From Trichinella spiralis (lineage: Eukaryota > Nematoda > Enoplea > Trichinellida > Trichinellidae), in the NCBI GenBank assembly GCA_000181795.3, contig CM012954.1:13228265-13292264 (forward strand): DNA of 64,000 nucleotides. The letters run 5' to 3'. Positions 63,638-64,000 of this stretch are shown in pieces. The position numbers and the translations under genes were made by a program. Within the stretch, counting starts at the first letter, position 1; every line of letters begins with the position of its first letter. The notes beneath the pieces were generated by a model that did not search any database, was not told the DNA's origin, and saw only the letters and a program-made list of their open reading frames with translations.

Positions 63638-64000
63638 AATGGTAAGTTAATTTTATTAACAATAATGAATTCAAACTTCAGTGAATAATCTCAGTTTATA
63701 ACGATTGCTATAAAAGCTAAGATGATTTAGAAACAATGGATACAGTATGTTACAGTACACAGAGGTCTTGATTATCAAATATTATTTTCTAATCAAGTTA
63801 TTTTAAATGGCATTTGCTTTAGCATAAGAAATTTTTTGTTTTTTTTAATGTAAAAATAAAAAAACTGTTTTTTCCTTTAACTTAATTTCCTTTTCAAAGA
63901 AATGTAATTTGTATTCATTTTTCAGAATATTCTAAAATTATCAAATAAAGTGGCAGAAATATTCAAAATCTGCTCATTTAATTAGACAGTTACTTGATAT
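63638..64000. other. Right-edge sequence upstream of RBM8A
   Basis: AT-rich, presumably RBM8A promoter and 5' leader. No gene seen. Confidence 0.5.

Overview
The window is nuclear DNA from an animal, most likely a nematode. A cuticle collagen with an N-terminal membrane anchor, a furin-type RRKR site and Cys-flanked Gly-X-Y blocks points to Nematoda. AT-rich sequence, many short introns (about 45-80 nt, a few of 0.3-1.3 kb), candidate GC-AG and U12-like introns and splice acceptors just 5' of start codons would suit a Trichinella-like clade I worm, but that species-level guess is weak. No rRNA, tRNA, CRISPR array or intact transposon was recognised.

Layout. 0-1 kb: a minus-strand TATA/CCAAT promoter and a possible first exon of a gene running off the left edge. 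3.2-4.7 kb (+): cuticle collagen. 5.2-8.0 kb (-): SRP68. 9.1-13.5 kb (-): CAND1. 15.4-16.4 kb (+): clathrin light chain. 17.1-19.1 kb (-): GPI mannosyltransferase 3 (PIG-B). 19.9-23.2 kb (+): an SR splicing factor with two RRMs. 24.2-26.5 kb (+): a basic protein carrying a KKTVRF box like the tail of Kintoun. 27.0-29.9 kb (-): an SLC36/PAT-type amino acid transporter. 32.1-35.5 kb (+): mRNA export receptor NXF1. 37.2-39.1 kb (-): a BMP type I receptor (SMA-6/BMPR1-like). 40.2-45.9 kb (+): cytosolic isoleucyl-tRNA synthetase. 47.9-51.5 kb (+): a TEX2-like SMP lipid-transfer protein. 52.2-52.7 kb (-): an intronless guanine deaminase of bacterial type. 53.8-54.4 kb (-): SERP1/RAMP4. 55.3-58.8 kb (-): a 14-finger C2H2 protein. 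61.2-62.6 kb (+): Sec12/PREB. 62.8-63.6 kb (-): Y14/RBM8A of the exon junction complex.

Exon models were built by hand. Each full model has phases that join and a total coding length divisible by three, and the proteins match the expected family lengths (CAND1 1237 aa, IleRS 1246 aa, NXF1 608 aa, SRP68 579 aa, SERP1 65 aa).

How the genes fit together. This is a housekeeping-rich block with two recurring themes. One is the early secretory pathway: SRP68 targets proteins, SERP1 stabilises the translocon, PIG-B builds GPI anchors, Sec12 starts COPII budding, the TEX2-like protein works at ER contacts and clathrin acts later. The other is mRNA biogenesis: an SR protein, Y14 and NXF1 cover splicing, junction marking and export. 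There is no sign of operons; genes alternate in strand and most are separated by 0.5-2.4 kb. The most unusual items are the bacterial-type guanine deaminase, the Kintoun-tail-like protein, the GC-rich island inside the SR gene and the inverted repeat between CAND1 and the clathrin light chain gene.
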